A stretch of 7,965 nt of DNA, from positions 1-7,965 of the forward strand of contig JAFYAD010000271.1 of assembly GCA_017540915.1 (NCBI GenBank). The letters run 5' to 3'. This DNA is from Lachnospiraceae bacterium (GTDB lineage Bacteria; Bacillota_A; Clostridia; Lachnospirales; Lachnospiraceae). The translations under genes and the position numbers were made by a program. This document shows, piece by piece, positions 5,729 through 7,965 of the stretch (its first letter is position 1; each line of letters starts with the position of its first letter). Under the pieces are notes generated by a model. It did no database searches, was not told the origin of the DNA, and worked only from the letters and a program-made list of their open reading frames with translations.

Positions 5729-6805
5729 TCATCCTGCGATCTCGAACACCAGGATATTTTTGCCGTGCTGCTTACCGTAATACATTCTCTCATCGGAAAC
5801 CTTGATGATATCATCAGGCTTTTCGTATTTTGCATCACTCTCAGCCAGACCAATGGTGATGGTGGCGGGTATCCTCTTGTTGAAGAAGGTGGTGGCATTA
5901 TCCTCTATATTTTTACGGATGCTCTCCAGCTTGACCTTTGCGGTCTGACTGTCATATCCGTTCATCAGCACCACAATTTCCTCTCCGCCCCATCTGCAGA
6001 CACTGCAGCCCGGTAATTCACGCACTATGATCCTGGAGATGTGCCTGAGAACCTCATCACCGCAATCGTGACCATAGGAATCATTTATGCGCTTAAAATT
6101 GTCAATATCCGAAAACGCAATGCAGAATTCGGAATTTTCTTTCATTGCTTTCTCTACCAGTGGAAGGAAACCGCGCCTGTTCAAAAGACCTGTCAGTGAA
6201 TCCTCCTTGGCGTCAACGGTAAGCTGCTCATTTTCCTGTTCAAGGTTGGACATCTCATACTCACTTGAGTATATGTATACCACATTGTAAAAGACCACAG
6301 AGAACACCATGACAAAAGAGGAGAATATCACCAGTATATTCCTGGTACCGGAATTAATCTCATAGACCGGTGCCGAATCTGAATACATAAGGTACATCGC
6401 AACATATACGGAAAAATCCGCTAACAGTAACAGGGCGATGATCCAGCGTTTTGATCCTTTTATCATCATACATCCGAAATATATGATAACAGGGACTATA
6501 GCTATCATAAAACATATGGACGCGCTGTTCCAGCCTATCATATGTACCGCCAGTACGCTGTACACCGAAACCTCCAGCATTATACTGATATACACAGGCA
6601 CCATATGACCGAATCTGCATAATACGACACAGAAAAGATACACTATAACACTGAGTACATTAAAATACATCAGCGGGAGGATCTTTGCAAATGCCAGAAC
6701 CCCCAGCAGAACGGCATGCACCATGAGCATGAATGCCACTGTTATCAGAAAACTGTTATGTACAATATAATGCATTACTATATTGATCCAATTTTTTTCC
6801 TTCAT
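5729..6805 (-). CDS. Membrane diguanylate cyclase (six-TM sensor domain plus GGDEF)
   Basis: A 358-residue protein predicted to make c-di-GMP from two GTP at the membrane. Six hydrophobic segments lie at about residues 19-39, 43-65, 67-91, 96-115, 120-141 and 156-180. A short coiled-coil-like stalk (YEMSNLEQENEQL) leads to the GGDEF domain, starting DSLTGLLNRRGF. Metal residues are in SDIDNFK (D233), followed by INDSYGHDCGDE. The signature reads RWGGEEI (G273-I277), with Ile for the usual Phe. The product-binding I-site RxxD is absent (LPGC at that place). ATG 6805 is chosen because AAAGG lies 11 nt upstream; a TTG start at 6850 would add 15 residues (MNQKHTSCRRKVYIP) but has no ribosome site. 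A consensus promoter with a folded leader lies upstream. The sensory signal is unknown; catalytic activity is likely but unproven. Confidence 0.92.
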   Translation of the reverse strand: MKEKNWINIVMHYIVHNSFLITVAFMLMVHAVLLGVLAFAKILPLMYFNVLSVIVYLFCVVLCRFGHMVPVYISIMLEVSVYSVLAVHMIGWNSASICFMIAIVPVIIYFGCMMIKGSKRWIIALLLLADFSVYVAMYLMYSDSAPVYEINSGTRNILVIFSSFVMVFSVVFYNVVYIYSSEYEMSNLEQENEQLTVDAKEDSLTGLLNRRGFLPLVEKAMKENSEFCIAFSDIDNFKRINDSYGHDCGDEVLRHISRIIVRELPGCSVCRWGGEEIVVLMNGYDSQTAKVKLESIRKNIEDNATTFFNKRIPATITIGLAESDAKYEKPDDIIKVSDERMYYGKQHGKNILVFEIAG

Positions 6806-6821
6806 AGGTATGTATACCTTT
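6806..6821 (-). promoter_or_regulatory. Ribosome binding site overlapped by a small hairpin before the cyclase start
   Basis: On the minus strand the Shine-Dalgarno AAAGG (6821-6817) runs into AGGTA-TACA-TACCT (6819-6806), a 5-bp stem with a 4-nt loop that ends right at ATG 6805. Folding would hide part of the ribosome site and close the otherwise long 11-nt gap to the ATG. The site supports 6805 as the start rather than TTG 6850. Confidence 0.45.
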
Positions 6822-6850
6822 CGTCGACAGGATGTATGTTTTTGATTCAA

Positions 6851-6907
6851 GGGGTAAAAACCGACTTCACGGAAAGAGTGATTTCCGGCGAAAAAAGATG
6901 TTACCCC
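6851..6907 (-). promoter_or_regulatory. Structured 5' leader of the cyclase gene (unclassified)
   Basis: On the transcript GGGGTAA (6907-6901) can pair perfectly with TTACCCC (6857-6851), a 7-bp closing stem. Inside it CGGAAA (6887-6882) pairs with TTTCCG (6875-6870) around a 6-nt loop. A competing local pairing of TCAC with GTGA is also possible. With the predicted start of transcription near 6912 these elements make up most of the roughly 107-nt leader. I do not recognise a known riboswitch: in particular the core of the c-di-GMP-I (GEMM) class is missing. Function is unknown; chance pairing is possible. Confidence 0.35.
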
Positions 6908-6915
6908 AATATCTT
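6891..6915 (-). terminator. Weak candidate terminator after the spermidine-synthase-like gene
   Basis: Minus strand AAGAT-A-TT, loop GGGGT, AA-C-ATCTT, then TTTT (6894-6891). The stem is AT-rich with one mismatch, so strength is doubtful. The left arm (6915-6911) straddles the predicted transcription start of the cyclase promoter near 6912. Only read-through transcripts from the upstream gene would therefore carry the complete hairpin. Confidence 0.3.
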
Positions 6916-6918
6916 CAC

Positions 6919-6947
6919 ATTATAGTTTTATCAGAAAAACATGTCAA
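6919..6947 (-). promoter_or_regulatory. Consensus sigma-A promoter for the diguanylate cyclase gene
   Basis: Perfect TTGACA (6947-6942) and perfect TATAAT (6924-6919) on the minus strand are separated by exactly 17 bp. Transcription should start near A6912. The -35 and most of the spacer lie inside the last codons of the spermidine-synthase-like gene (stop 6933-6931). It may drive the cyclase alone or the cyclase-kinase-regulator set, since I see no clear promoter before the kinase. Confidence 0.8.
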
Positions 6948-7950
6948 CAAGCCCCTGAAGACCTTCTTTTTCGTAAATATCCCTGTAATATGATACCTCA
7001 TCTTTTATCAGTTCGTCTATGACCTGCATGCCCAACAGCTCTACTGCCGCCTTATCATCCGTAAAAATATAATCTCCGCCCTCGTACTCACGGACATTTC
7101 CCTCAACCTTCGCCATCATGTACCTGAGATCTTCGTCTTTTTCCTCAAAGAGCGAAGCATAGAATTCATCCATCATGAATTCGTTAAAGGATGCATATAA
7201 CTCTCTGTTGGTGCAGCCCTGAACATCTGAGGTATAAACATAAGGAAAAACACTTGCTATGGTATCACAGAGATACTCGTTGATATTGCCGGCGGAATCG
7301 CTTCTCATATTCAGGTTTACCACCATGACACCGTTTTCTGTCAGATGATCCGCCACAAGCTTAAAAAACTCAACGCTGGACATCTGGAAAGGAATGGTAA
7401 TGTCCTGATATGCATCCACCATTATAACATCGTATTTATCCTTTGAAACATTGAGATATGCCCTGCCGTCATAGGTTTCCACCGGAATGTCTTCATCCAG
7501 ATCGAAATATTCATGTGCCAGATCCGTGATCTTTCCGTCGATCTCTACGCCGGTGATATCAAGGTTTTCAAAGTATCTGTTGCATTGTGTGGCATAGGTT
7601 CCGGACCCGTTGCCCAATATAAGGATCTTTTGTTTCCTGTCTTCTGAGGGCTTTCCCATATAGACTGCCGCCATGGCATGATCATAATAATATCCGGTAG
7701 GTCCCTTTTCCTTCTGATAGACCGACTGGGTTCCAAACAGTACGTTTGTGGATAATACAACCTTCTGATCCGTATCGTATACCTGAAGATAATTATATAC
7801 CGATTCTCCCTCGTAAGTGAGATCATTCTCCCAAAATGCAAAGGAACTGTTGTGACCGAAAACACAGCATATTAAAAACAATACTATCCCTGTCACCGAT
7901 TTTATTAAAGCGCTTTTGCCTTGCTTTTTGTCCCCCTTTTTCACTGACAT
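6931..7950 (-). CDS. Membrane-anchored spermidine-synthase-fold protein, probably N-terminally incomplete
   Basis: A protein of at least 339 residues with a Lys-rich start, one TM segment (about residues 15-35) and a Rossmann methyltransferase/aminopropyltransferase-like domain. The entry sequence YEGESVYNYLQV and LSTNVLFGTQSVY match the N-terminal beta-domain of spermidine synthases fused to membrane segments. The nucleotide loop reads ILGNGSGT (about 111-118), the acidic ribose-binding residue is E136 in GVEID, and D161-G-R163 and D174-V-I-M-V-D179 follow. The usual polyamine-synthase loop DSTDP is replaced by DAYQDI, so polyamine synthesis is doubtful and the substrate unknown. No ribosome site precedes ATG 7950, and the frame stays open to base 7965. 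Relatives often carry a multi-TM transporter-like N-terminus, so the true start may lie outside. The cyclase promoter overlaps its 3' end. Confidence 0.82.
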   Translation of the reverse strand: MSVKKGDKKQGKSALIKSVTGIVLFLICCVFGHNSSFAFWENDLTYEGESVYNYLQVYDTDQKVVLSTNVLFGTQSVYQKEKGPTGYYYDHAMAAVYMGKPSEDRKQKILILGNGSGTYATQCNRYFENLDITGVEIDGKITDLAHEYFDLDEDIPVETYDGRAYLNVSKDKYDVIMVDAYQDITIPFQMSSVEFFKLVADHLTENGVMVVNLNMRSDSAGNINEYLCDTIASVFPYVYTSDVQGCTNRELYASFNEFMMDEFYASLFEEKDEDLRYMMAKVEGNVREYEGGDYIFTDDKAAVELLGMQVIDELIKDEVSYYRDIYEKEGLQGLVDMFF

Positions 7951-7965
7951 GACCGAAGCAAAATA

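Noticed and set aside
6806..6850. TTG start at 6850 giving a 373-residue cyclase
   Set aside because: No ribosome site precedes the TTG, and the extra 15 residues are not family-like. ATG 6805 has AAAGG upstream and is followed at once by the membrane domain.
6806..6912. c-di-GMP-I (GEMM) riboswitch in the cyclase leader
   Set aside because: The conserved core with GGGACGCAAAGCC and the GGUAGCGGGGUUACC helix is not present. Only unrelated short helices are seen.

Overview
The window reads as a stretch of a low-to-mid GC anaerobic Firmicute chromosome, most likely a Lachnospiraceae member (Butyrivibrio/Roseburia-like). This assignment is inferred from the gene families and the AGGAGG-type ribosome sites; no marker gene is present. 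Every supported gene lies on the minus strand, so transcription runs from high to low coordinates. I see no RNA gene, CRISPR array, insertion sequence or gene-free stretch longer than about 220 bases.

Layout in the direction of transcription. (1) 7950-6931: a membrane-anchored spermidine-synthase-fold protein whose frame is still open at the window edge. (2) 6947-6806: a consensus sigma-A promoter (TTGACA, 17 bp, TATAAT) that begins inside the 3' end of that gene, followed by a structured leader of about 107 nt. (3) 6805-5729: a six-TM GGDEF diguanylate cyclase. (4) 5682-3934 and 3937-2804: a YesM-type sensor kinase and a YesN-type AraC response regulator joined by an ATGA overlap, ended by a very long hairpin (2714-2774). 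(5) 2702-2583: a regulated-looking promoter region for the transport operon, with a 22-bp-spaced direct repeat next to a poor -35, and a 5'-UTR hairpin. (6) 2582-1212: a sugar-binding lipoprotein. (7) 1160-1178: an intercistronic hairpin. (8) 1139-228: a MalF-type permease. (9) 212-1: the first 70 codons of a MalG-type permease that runs out of the window. No ATPase gene is visible; such importers often share an MsmK-type ATPase encoded elsewhere.

How they work together (inference). YesM senses an extracellular sugar-related signal and phosphorylates YesN. YesN then activates the adjacent SBP-permease-permease oligosaccharide importer. The cyclase lies 46 bp upstream of the kinase in the same orientation with no clear terminator or kinase promoter between them, so c-di-GMP production may be co-transcribed with the sugar-sensing system. 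The most interesting non-coding signals are the paired direct repeats before the importer and the consensus promoter plus folded leader in front of the cyclase. Nothing seen amounts to a demonstrably new defence or mobile system.
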